Positions 7,500 to 15,635 of a DNA stretch of 64,000 bases are shown here, one piece after another. Within the stretch, counting starts at the first letter, position 1. Each line of letters opens with the position of its first letter. Source of the stretch: Brassicibacter mesophilus (lineage in GTDB: Bacteria; Bacillota; Clostridia; Tissierellales; Proteiniboraceae); NCBI RefSeq assembly GCF_050433385.1, contig NZ_JBNPXI010000002.1, forward strand, positions 393,585 through 457,584, written 5' to 3'. Below the pieces are notes generated by a model. That model had not been told where the DNA came from. It ran no database searches and worked only from the letters and a program-made list of their open reading frames with translations. Position numbers and translations under genes: made by a program.

Positions 7500-9443
7500 C
7501 TAAAAAGTATATTCATTTCCCATATGGAACACACCATCAAAGTAAATTTCTAGCTTAACTTTACCCTGACCACTTATTGGTACTCTAATAGTATCCTCAC
7601 TTGTCTTATGCTTATTGTTATATATCAAATCCTTCACGTCATCTTGGATTTTATACACTTTTACCTCAACTTCTTCTTTATCTTTAGGTAATTTAATATA
7701 TAACGCCTGCGTATTTTCTTGCCCTTCATTACTTTCTGTATCTTCTGTTTCTTCTGCACCCAAACTCACTAATAAATCTATAGGTGTATTTTCTTCTACT
7801 TCTGTTCCAGCAGTATAACTTTGCCATATTACAACATCTTTTTCTATATTCTCATTTTCTTCAGATTTTATTTCGCCGATTGATAATCCACTAGATGCTA
7901 TTTCTTTCTTTGCGTCTTCAATATTCTTACCTACAAGTTTAGGCATCACTTTATATTCTATTTTGGGACCCTGACTCACAATAATATTTATTTTTGTTCC
8001 TTCTGCTACTTCAGTATCCGCTTTAGGATCTTGACTTATTACATAGTCTTTTGGTATATCACTAAAATCAAAACTTACATTACTTTCAAGACCAGCATCT
8101 TCAAGAAGGATTTCAGCTTGATCAATATGCTCATTAACTAACTTTGGTACCAATGCAGGTTTTTCACCTTTACTCACTACTACTTCTATAGGAAAATCCT
8201 TTTTAACAGTCTTACCTGCATCTACGCTTTGATCTACAATATGTCCAGCATTGAACTCAGAGCTGTATACTTCTCCCTTTATTTCAAATCTTAACCCTTT
8301 TTCTACTATTGTTTCTCTTGCTTTATCTTTCTGTAGTCCAATAACGCTAGGTACAATAACCTCTCCTGATTTCAAAAGATTTTTTATCCACAAAAATCCT
8401 CCTGCCAAACTTAAAGTCAATATAAAAGCTAGCAGTATGGCTGATATTGTTGTTACTTTATTCGATCTTTTACCTGTTTCCTCAATATCATTATTCTTTT
8501 TCTTTCTTTTTTTGTTATTTGAAATCTCATCAATATTATTTATCATGTCATCGTCAACCTTAGGTATAATCCTCGTTGGAGAATCATTGTAGTTGGTTTG
8601 ATTAATAACAAAATCACTATCAAGATCAGAGTTTTTAGCTTTTCTTAGATCATCCAAAAGCAATTCAGTATTTCCATATCTTAAAGTTTGGTCTTTCTTT
8701 ACGCACTTCATTATTATGTTTTCTACACTCTTTGGTACGGAGCTATCAATAGCCGTTGGTAATTCAATATCCTCCTGTATATGCTTTAAAGCAACAGTAA
8801 TGGGGCTATCTCCTTCGAATGGCAATCTGCCAGTAACCATCTCATACATAACAACGCCAAGAGAATATATATCAGATTTTTCATCAGTATATCCACCTCT
8901 AGCCTGTTCAGGTGAAAAATAGTGAACTGAACCGATTACATTACTGGTGTTTGTGACTGTAGATGTAGTAGCAGCTCTAGCAATGCCAAAATCGGTAACC
9001 TTAACTCTTCCGTCTTCGGTAACTAGTATGTTGTGAGGTTTTATATCTCTATGCACAATATGGTTTTCATGTGCATGGCGTAAAGCATCAGCAATTTTTA
9101 TCGCTATATCTAAAGCTTCATCAATATCTAATTTACCTTTTTCTCTAATCAGCTGTTTAAGTGTTTTCCCTTTTATATATTCCATAACTATATAATAAAT
9201 GTTATCTTCAACCCCAACATCATATATGTTAACAATATTAGGATGCGATAAACTCGCAGCGGCTTGAGATTCTCTTCTGAACTTGTTTATAAATTCTTCA
9301 TCGTTAATAAACTCAGACCTTAGTATTTTAATAGCCACGTATCTATTTAACAATCTACATTTAGCCTTATATACTAATGCCATTCCTCCTCCGCCTATTT
9401 TCTCAACAATCTCGTATCTATTTCCTAAGATTTTTCCAATCAT
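7500..9443 (-). CDS. prkC: PASTA-domain Ser/Thr protein kinase (PrkC/Stk1)
   Basis: Membrane eukaryotic-type kinase sensing cell-wall muropeptides or lipid II outside and phosphorylating translation, division and metabolic targets inside. Kinase domain residues 10-270: glycine loop at 17-20, lysine 39, HRDIKPHN at 131-138, DFG at 151-153 and SPEQARG near 177. A basic juxtamembrane stretch (311-330) precedes one membrane segment at about 332-353. Three PASTA repeats follow at about 361-430, 431-500 and 501-565, then an 80-residue acidic and beta-rich C-terminal extension of unknown role. It follows its cognate phosphatase gene with 16 bases between them. Confidence 0.95.
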   Translation of the reverse strand: MIGKILGNRYEIVEKIGGGGMALVYKAKCRLLNRYVAIKILRSEFINDEEFINKFRRESQAAASLSHPNIVNIYDVGVEDNIYYIVMEYIKGKTLKQLIREKGKLDIDEALDIAIKIADALRHAHENHIVHRDIKPHNILVTEDGRVKVTDFGIARAATTSTVTNTSNVIGSVHYFSPEQARGGYTDEKSDIYSLGVVMYEMVTGRLPFEGDSPITVALKHIQEDIELPTAIDSSVPKSVENIIMKCVKKDQTLRYGNTELLLDDLRKAKNSDLDSDFVINQTNYNDSPTRIIPKVDDDMINNIDEISNNKKRKKKNNDIEETGKRSNKVTTISAILLAFILTLSLAGGFLWIKNLLKSGEVIVPSVIGLQKDKARETIVEKGLRFEIKGEVYSSEFNAGHIVDQSVDAGKTVKKDFPIEVVVSKGEKPALVPKLVNEHIDQAEILLEDAGLESNVSFDFSDIPKDYVISQDPKADTEVAEGTKINIIVSQGPKIEYKVMPKLVGKNIEDAKKEIASSGLSIGEIKSEENENIEKDVVIWQSYTAGTEVEENTPIDLLVSLGAEETEDTESNEGQENTQALYIKLPKDKEEVEVKVYKIQDDVKDLIYNNKHKTSEDTIRVPISGQGKVKLEIYFDGVFHMGNEYTF

Positions 9444-9459
9444 TCTCTCACCTCTCTTT

Positions 9460-10194
9460 CTAACTTGCCTTAATTATTACTACTGTTGAATTATCGAATC
9501 CACCTAGAGCATTTGCTGTATCGATGAGCGTATTACAGCCATCTTCTAAGCTTTCACAATTCAAAAGTATTTCTCTAATTCTATTTTCACTCACCATATT
9601 TGTGAGCCCATCAGTACACAATATAATAGTATCTTTATCCTCTAACTCTCTGCTCACAATATCAATATTTACATTACTATCGGTACCTAGCGCTCTGGTT
9701 ATAATGTTTTTTTGTGGATGATTTCGTGCCTCTTCTTGACTAATACTACCATTTCTAACTAGTTCTGCAACTAAAGAATGATCTTGAGTTAATTGCAGAA
9801 GCTCTTCATTTCTTAATAGATAAGCTCGACTATCTCCAATATGTCCAATAAATATTTCTCTCTCATAAATAAATCCCATTGTTATAGTCGTCCCCATACC
9901 TTGATAACACTCTTGTTTTTTAGATTCATTAAAAACTCTTTTGTTAGCTTCTTTTAAGGCTTCATTAATAAATCTAGGAAGCTCAAGTGTTTTTAGGATT
10001 ATCTTTTCTTTATCTCGATTATAAGCCTCCTTAATAATTTGAATTGCTAGATTGCTAGCAATTTCACCAGCATTATGCCCCCCCATGCCATCGGCAACAA
10101 CAAAAATAGGCAATTGGTCATTCTCACAATAAAAATATGAATCTTGATTTATTTCTCTTATTTTTCCTACGTCAGAACTGACACATATATTCAT
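9460..10194 (-). CDS. prpC: PP2C-family Ser/Thr phosphatase (PrpC/Stp)
   Basis: Manganese-dependent phosphatase that reverses PrkC phosphorylation. The 244-aa protein has the PP2C order: an RxxNQDSYF start, DGMGGH at residues 35-40, GDSRAYLLR near 122, TDGLTNMV near 195 and a terminal GGFDNSTVVII. The metal-binding aspartates are all present. It lies directly upstream of prkC in the same unit, the standard antagonistic pair, and follows rlmN by 28 bases. ATG with AGGTG upstream. Confidence 0.95.
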   Translation of the reverse strand: MNICVSSDVGKIREINQDSYFYCENDQLPIFVVADGMGGHNAGEIASNLAIQIIKEAYNRDKEKIILKTLELPRFINEALKEANKRVFNESKKQECYQGMGTTITMGFIYEREIFIGHIGDSRAYLLRNEELLQLTQDHSLVAELVRNGSISQEEARNHPQKNIITRALGTDSNVNIDIVSRELEDKDTIILCTDGLTNMVSENRIREILLNCESLEDGCNTLIDTANALGGFDNSTVVIIKAS

Positions 10195-10222
10195 GCTTAC
10201 ACCTCACTTTACAATTGCATTA

Positions 10223-11269
10223 CTACTCATTTGATATATTTTCAATATATTTTCTTCTAAGCTGCCCACAAGCAGCATTTACATCTCCACCCATTTCCCT
10301 TCTGATAGTTGTATTAATTCCATTGTGCAAAAGAGTCTCTTTAAAGATTCTAATGTTTTTCTCTATTGACTTAGTTTTATTAAATTCATTAATAGGATTT
10401 AAAGGTATAAGATTTATATGACAAAGCATCCCCTTGAGAAGCTTTATTAGCTCCTGTGCATCAATAGTCCTATCATTAACATCTTTTATCAAAGTATATT
10501 CAAATGTAACTCGCCTACTTGTTTTATCTATATAATATCTACATGCATCAATAATTTCAGAAATACTATATTTATTAGCTATAGGCATAATTTTTCTTCT
10601 TTCATCATCAAATGGGGAATGAAGAGAAATTGATAGATTTAAAGGTATACCAGCGTCTGCTAAATCATATATTTTAGGTACAATTCCACAGGTTGAAATA
10701 GTGATATTTCTATAGCTTAGATTCTGTCCATTATTATCATGTATTATATGAAAAAATTTCATGACATTACTAAAGTTATCTAGTGGCTCTCCACTTCCCA
10801 TTAATACTATATTACTTATTTTCATATCTATGTCTTTTTGAATACTATAAAATTGATCCAGAATCTCTCCTGCAGAAAGATTTCTAACTAATCCACTCTT
10901 TGTTGACGCACAGAAGGAACATCCCATTCTACATCCTACTTGAGTGGAAAGACATACAGAGACACCGTGTTTGTACTTCATCATTACGCTCTCGATAACA
11001 TTTCCATCTTCAGGCATAAACAAATATTTTTTTGTGTCATCTATTTTAGAATCATATCTTTCAAGTATTTTCAAATTTGTTATAGTATAAATACCATTCA
11101 GCTTGTCCTTTAATGATTTTGAAAGTACTGTGATGTCATGTATTGATTTAATAAGATTTTTGTGTATCCATTTAAAGGTTTGTTCACCTCTAAATGGTTT
11201 CTCTCCTAATTCCAAGAAGAGCTCTTTTAATTCATGTAGTTCTAATGACTTTAAATCAGTTTTGTTCAA
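10223..11269 (-). CDS. rlmN: 23S rRNA (adenine2503-C2)/tRNA A37 methyltransferase RlmN
   Basis: Radical-SAM methyltransferase acting on A2503 of 23S rRNA at the peptidyl transferase centre and on some tRNAs. The cluster cysteines are C113, C117 and C120 (GCRMGCSFC). The methyl-carrying cysteine pair is completed by C334 in NAACGQL near the C-terminus, and a GSGEPLDN motif lies near residue 160. Length of 348 aa is normal. The start is TTG at 11269 after GGAGGG. It lies between rsmB and prpC as in Bacillus. Confidence 0.96.
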   Translation of the reverse strand: MNKTDLKSLELHELKELFLELGEKPFRGEQTFKWIHKNLIKSIHDITVLSKSLKDKLNGIYTITNLKILERYDSKIDDTKKYLFMPEDGNVIESVMMKYKHGVSVCLSTQVGCRMGCSFCASTKSGLVRNLSAGEILDQFYSIQKDIDMKISNIVLMGSGEPLDNFSNVMKFFHIIHDNNGQNLSYRNITISTCGIVPKIYDLADAGIPLNLSISLHSPFDDERRKIMPIANKYSISEIIDACRYYIDKTSRRVTFEYTLIKDVNDRTIDAQELIKLLKGMLCHINLIPLNPINEFNKTKSIEKNIRIFKETLLHNGINTTIRREMGGDVNAACGQLRRKYIENISNE

Positions 11270-11340
11270 AAAATCCCTCCTAGGAAATTCTCTTAAACAT
11301 TATATATTATATCATAATAGTTATTTAATAAACTATCTAG

Positions 11341-12681
11341 TTATATTTTAATCATCTTGGCAATAAAAAATCCATCCGTCCCATGTGTATTAGGAAACAG
11401 TTCGATATATCCTACATTATCAACTATCTCATCTAAATCATTAACTAATCCTTTGAAGTTAATAAGTTTGAACTCAGGATTGTTATTAATAAATTTTCGA
11501 ACAAGATTAATATTCTCGTCCCTGTTTATTGTGCATGTACTATAAACAAGAATACCTTCCTTTCTAACATATTTACTGCTATTTTCAAGTATTTTATATT
11601 GAAGTTCAGTAATTTCATTAAGGTTATCTAGATCTTTATTCCACCTTATATCAGGTTTTCTTCTGAGTAGTCCTAATCCTGAACAAGGTGCATCTACTAA
11701 GCAATAATCTGCCTTTTCAATCAATTTGTTATCAACTCTTAAAGCATTATATAACTGTGTTTCAATAATATTAATGTCAAGCCTTTCGCAATTTTCTTTA
11801 ATCAAATTGAGCTTATGATCATACACATCTCTTGCAATAATCTTTCCTTTGTTTTTCATCATCTGAGCTATATGTGTAGTTTTTCCTCCTGGTGCACTAC
11901 ACACATCTATCACAAAGCTTCCTTCTTTTGGATCCATTATCTGAGCAACTAGCATAGAGCTTTCGTCCTGTATTTGAAAATATCCATTTTTAAACTCTTC
12001 AGTATCAGTAATTCTTGCAGGATTATCTATAACCAAACCATCATTAGCAAATACTGTTCTATGAACAATAAAGCCTTTTTCCCTTAGTGACTTCATTAAT
12101 TCTTCTATAGAATTTTTCAAAGTATTGACTCTTATATTGAGACTTGGCTTTTTATTATTTGCGATACAAAGAGCTTCTGTAAAATCGAAACCATATTCAT
12201 TTACCCACTCATCTATCATCCATTTAGGATGAGAGTATTTTATGGAAAGGTATTCATTTGGATTATTCTCTTTGTCAGGTAATTCAATTGTATCTTTATT
12301 TCTTGTAACATTTCTAAGCAGTCCATTTACATATCCTAAAGAACCTTTATGCCCGTACTTTTTTGCTAGTTTCACAGACTCATTTACCGCTGCACTATCT
12401 GGGATTCTGTCCATAAACATAATTTGATAAATCCCTAATCTAATTATATCTCTGATGTATGGTGATATTTTCTTGAATTTAATCTTAGAAAACTTTAAAA
12501 TAATCCAGTCAATAAATAATTTATTCTCCAATACTCCATAAACCAATTCTCTTATTAGTGAATCATCGAGGCTACTTATTTCATAGCCAATATTTCTATT
12601 TAAAGATATGTTAGAATAGGCACCATGCTCATTTATCTCGTTTAATACCTTTAATGCAATTTCTCTAGAGTTTTTTTGCAT
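11341..12681 (-). CDS. rsmB: 16S rRNA (cytosine967-C5)-methyltransferase RsmB
   Basis: SAM-dependent methylation of C967 in 16S rRNA. An N-terminal NusB-like RNA-binding domain (about 1-140) is followed by a Rossmann methyltransferase domain with VCSAPGGKTTHIAQ near 258 (SAM loop), DAPCSGLGLLRRKPDI near 325 and STCTINRDEN near 379. The two motif cysteines expected for RNA m5C enzymes are present. Length of 446 aa is normal. A GGAGG site precedes the ATG. Confidence 0.96.
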   Translation of the reverse strand: MQKNSREIALKVLNEINEHGAYSNISLNRNIGYEISSLDDSLIRELVYGVLENKLFIDWIILKFSKIKFKKISPYIRDIIRLGIYQIMFMDRIPDSAAVNESVKLAKKYGHKGSLGYVNGLLRNVTRNKDTIELPDKENNPNEYLSIKYSHPKWMIDEWVNEYGFDFTEALCIANNKKPSLNIRVNTLKNSIEELMKSLREKGFIVHRTVFANDGLVIDNPARITDTEEFKNGYFQIQDESSMLVAQIMDPKEGSFVIDVCSAPGGKTTHIAQMMKNKGKIIARDVYDHKLNLIKENCERLDINIIETQLYNALRVDNKLIEKADYCLVDAPCSGLGLLRRKPDIRWNKDLDNLNEITELQYKILENSSKYVRKEGILVYSTCTINRDENINLVRKFINNNPEFKLINFKGLVNDLDEIVDNVGYIELFPNTHGTDGFFIAKMIKI

Positions 12682-12729
12682 CTTATAACCTCCAAAATAA
12701 TGTCGTTATACATCTTTATTATACAAAAA

Positions 12730-12753
12730 AAACAAAGGGGTATACACCCCTCT
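12730..12753 (-). terminator. Hairpin after the YugP-type gene
   Basis: Minus-strand 6-bp stem AGGGGT/ACCCCT (12736-12751) followed by TTGTTTTTTTT. It lies between the YugP stop and the rsmB start, so it could split the long operon or only attenuate it. Confidence 0.6.
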
Positions 12754-13447
12754 AATCTCTTCTATTCGATATAGCTAATAGTCTAATTAACTGTGCTATT
12801 GCAACTAAAGTTGCAGCTACGTATGTCAAAGCTGCTGCACTTAAAACTTTTTTAGTTGGACCTACTTCATCAGAACTTATTATACCATTTTGAAGCTGCG
12901 ATAATGCTCTGCTGCTTGCGTTGTATTCAACAGGTAAAGTAATGATTTGGAAAATTACAATAGCTAAATACAACAGTATTCCTACTTGTAATAAAAAAGG
13001 GCTAATAATAAAACCTAATATTACTAATATCCATACAAATCTTGAGCCAAAGCTTGCAATAGGCGCTATACTATTTCTCAACACTAATGGAAAGTAGCCA
13101 TTTGCATGTTGTATAGCATGACCTACCTCATGAGCTGCTACTCCTACTGCAGCTAAAGATGTCCCATTATATACTTCATTTGATAATCTTAACACTTTTT
13201 TCCTTGGATCGTAATGGTCTGAAAGCTTACCACCTACATGTTCTATTCTAATGTCATATAATCCATTTCTGTCTAATATCATTCTAGCAGTTTGAGACCC
13301 TGTATAACCTGTTCTACTACCCACTCTCAAATATTTATTAAAAGTAGTCTGTATTTTAGTCTGCGCATACATTGCAAATAAGATTGCTGGAATAAGGATT
13401 AAAAATTCTGGTCCCATGCTATATCCATAATATCCATAAGGGTACAT
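12752..13447 (-). CDS. YugP-family zinc metallopeptidase
   Basis: Predicted membrane-embedded neutral zinc metallopeptidase. A first membrane segment (about 13-30) is followed by HEVGH at residues 106-110, the zinc-binding signature, then hydrophobic segments at about 138-170 and 205-222. Family members are known from Firmicutes, where the physiological substrate is unclear. It lies between rsmB and a DUF116 gene, both adjacent and in the same direction, a common clostridial arrangement. 231 aa is the normal length. Confidence 0.85.
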   Translation of the reverse strand: MYPYGYYGYSMGPEFLILIPAILFAMYAQTKIQTTFNKYLRVGSRTGYTGSQTARMILDRNGLYDIRIEHVGGKLSDHYDPRKKVLRLSNEVYNGTSLAAVGVAAHEVGHAIQHANGYFPLVLRNSIAPIASFGSRFVWILVILGFIISPFLLQVGILLYLAIVIFQIITLPVEYNASSRALSQLQNGIISSDEVGPTKKVLSAAALTYVAATLVAIAQLIRLLAISNRRD

Positions 13448-13449
13448 AT

Positions 13450-14202
13450 CTAATCCTCCTCTATAAAGAATTTAATAGCTTCTTCAAGGTTTTCAATGCT
13501 AACCTTAGTATTGTGACATGGTCCATTAGGTCTATCATTTAATACTCCAATGACTGGTATAAGCTTTACTTCATTAATTCCACTTGCCAAATCTCTTTCA
13601 CAAGCTACCGCTATTATGCTTTTGGGTTTTAATTTTTTTATCCATTCTCTGGCCAGTGTACCTCCTGTAGCTACAACCGCTGTAACATTGTATTTATCAC
13701 AGAGCTCAATTATTTGCTTTATATCACATTTCCCACACATCTTACAGTTTCTTATATCATTTGTAATCTTTATACTGCATTCTGAGTTTTGCAAGCAATG
13801 GGGAAGTAAAATAAGCAAGTCTTTACTTTCTATCTTAATAGTCTTTGCTTTTACCAAGAAATTATTAATTTTAGCATAAACTCTTCTGACGCTATCAATA
13901 TCTTTTTTAAAGCACTTTGCAATAAATAAAATTAGCGGGTATGCAGCTTCAGTGACGTTTTTTAAAATCTTATAGTTCATTTCCGAAATTCTTTTGTTAT
14001 TTAATAATTTATATAAAATATATATACACCATAAAACGGCCAAAATATATATTATAAGAATTAAAATAATTACCGCTATCCCGAGTTTTAATATTATAAA
14101 GCTTTTATTTGTAATAAAGATAACTCCCAATATACAGACAAAAGCTAAAATAAACACTAAAAGATAAAGTGCATTAATAAAAATCTTATCATCATTTTTC
14201 AT
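13450..14202 (-). CDS. DUF116 domain protein
   Basis: Two N-terminal membrane segments (about residues 10-30 and 35-62) precede the cytoplasmic DUF116 domain, which carries a cysteine cluster NCKMCGKCDIKQI near 155-168 and further cysteines in ACERDLASG and GPCHNT. The cysteine spacing suggests a metal or iron-sulfur site; no function is established. The start is placed at ATG 14202, eight bases after GGAAG; an upstream GTG overlaps that site. Its stop is two bases from the YugP start, so the two are likely translated together. Confidence 0.8.
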   Translation of the reverse strand: MKNDDKIFINALYLLVFILAFVCILGVIFITNKSFIILKLGIAVIILILIIYILAVLWCIYILYKLLNNKRISEMNYKILKNVTEAAYPLILFIAKCFKKDIDSVRRVYAKINNFLVKAKTIKIESKDLLILLPHCLQNSECSIKITNDIRNCKMCGKCDIKQIIELCDKYNVTAVVATGGTLAREWIKKLKPKSIIAVACERDLASGINEVKLIPVIGVLNDRPNGPCHNTKVSIENLEEAIKFFIEED

Positions 14203-14221
14203 TTGGTTCACTTCCGTTATC

Positions 14222-15151
14222 TTAATCTAAAACTATACCCTCTTCAAAATCATTCCCTCTTAGATATTCTCCAATATCCATACTCTTTTTACCAGGGAAT
14301 TGAATAGTCTTCAATATAACACAGGAATCTTTCGCATTTACAAAGATCCCCTCACTATTAACTTTTACTACAGTCCCATTTTTGTCATGCATAAACTTGT
14401 CGCAAATCTCAACTTTTATAATTTTAATTTTTTTATCTTTGTATGTGATATACGCTCCCGGCCAAGTTTGTGTTCCTCTAACAAGATCTTTAATTTTACA
14501 GCCATCCATATTCCAGTCTATTTTTCCAAGCTCTTTAGTCATCATCGGAGCATAGGTAGATTTACTATGATCCTGAGGTGTCTTCACTATATTTCCTGTT
14601 TGAATTCCATTTATTGTATCAATAAGTAGTTCTGCACCTATATACATTAATCTATCATGAAGTTCACTAGCAGTTTCATTTTCCCCAATATCAGTTTCTG
14701 ATATAAGTAACATATCCCCAGTATCAAGTCCTCTGCTCATCATCATTGTTGTTATACCTGTTTTTGCTTCACCATTTATAACAGCCCAATTTATTGGAGC
14801 AGCTCCTCTATACTTTGGTAATAAAGAAGCGTGAACGTTTATACATCCAAGTTTAGGTGCATTTAATATATCTTCCTTTAGTATTTGTCCATATGCTACT
14901 ACAACTATAGCGTCTGGACTCAGTTTTTTTATAATCTCTATACTATCATTAGCATTTATATTATTAGGTTGATATACATTTAACCCTAACTCAAGCGCCT
15001 TTTCCTTAACTGGTGTATAGGATAATTTTTTACCTCTACCCTTAGGCTTGTCTTTTTGTGTAACAACTAGTGAAATCTCATGCCCATTTTTATATATAGT
15101 TTCAAGAGTAGGCACTGCAAAATCAGGTGTTCCCATAAAAATTATATTCAT
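14222..15151 (-). CDS. fmt: Methionyl-tRNA formyltransferase
   Basis: Formylates initiator Met-tRNA using 10-formyl-tetrahydrofolate. The protein begins MNIIFMGTPDFAVP; the catalytic HASLLPKYRGAAPINWA motif is at about residue 108, with a downstream GxxTGDMLL-type region and a C-terminal tRNA-binding domain. The start ATG at 15151 is preceded by GGGAG at good spacing; an ATG fifteen bases upstream lacks a usable site. It sits directly after def, so formylation and deformylation genes are paired, as in most bacteria. 309 aa. Confidence 0.96.
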   Translation of the reverse strand: MNIIFMGTPDFAVPTLETIYKNGHEISLVVTQKDKPKGRGKKLSYTPVKEKALELGLNVYQPNNINANDSIEIIKKLSPDAIVVVAYGQILKEDILNAPKLGCINVHASLLPKYRGAAPINWAVINGEAKTGITTMMMSRGLDTGDMLLISETDIGENETASELHDRLMYIGAELLIDTINGIQTGNIVKTPQDHSKSTYAPMMTKELGKIDWNMDGCKIKDLVRGTQTWPGAYITYKDKKIKIIKVEICDKFMHDKNGTVVKVNSEGIFVNAKDSCVILKTIQFPGKKSMDIGEYLRGNDFEEGIVLD

Positions 15152-15180
15152 TTTTAACGCTCCCATCCTAATAGAGTAGA

Positions 15181-15624
15181 TTATTCTTTTATTATTCTAT
15201 CAATAAATAGTATTCCATTTAAATGATCGATTTCATGACACAATGCTCTTGCTAATAAATCTGTTCCTTCTATAGTCTGTTCATTTCCATTTAAGTCAGT
15301 ATATCTAACTTTTACTCTTTTAGGTCGGCTTACGTTGCCATTTTCACCTGGTACACTTAGGCATCCTTCTATGTCTATACACTCACCTTCTTTTTCTATT
15401 ATCTCGGGATTTATTAGCTTGATAGGACCATCACCTACATCAATAACTACTACTTGCTTTAGTATTCCAACTTGAGGAGCAGCAAGCCCTACCCCTTCTT
15501 CCTTATACATAGTATCGATCATGTCATCTACCAATACTTTTATTCTATCATCAATCTTATTTACAATTCTTGATTTTTTCCTTAAAATAGGGTCACCTTC
15601 ATATCTTAATTGTCTAATAGCCAT
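15181..15624 (-). CDS. def: Peptide deformylase
   Basis: Metalloenzyme removing the N-formyl group from nascent proteins. All three motifs are visible: GVGLAAPQVG (about 44-53), EGCLSVPG (about 86-93, cysteine metal ligand) and HEIDHLNG (about 129-136, two histidine ligands and the catalytic glutamate). 147 aa, type 1 length. It lies between priA and fmt, with 11 bases to priA, part of the same unit. Confidence 0.97.
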   Translation of the reverse strand: MAIRQLRYEGDPILRKKSRIVNKIDDRIKVLVDDMIDTMYKEEGVGLAAPQVGILKQVVVIDVGDGPIKLINPEIIEKEGECIDIEGCLSVPGENGNVSRPKRVKVRYTDLNGNEQTIEGTDLLARALCHEIDHLNGILFIDRIIKE

Positions 15625-15635
15625 CTTACATCCTC

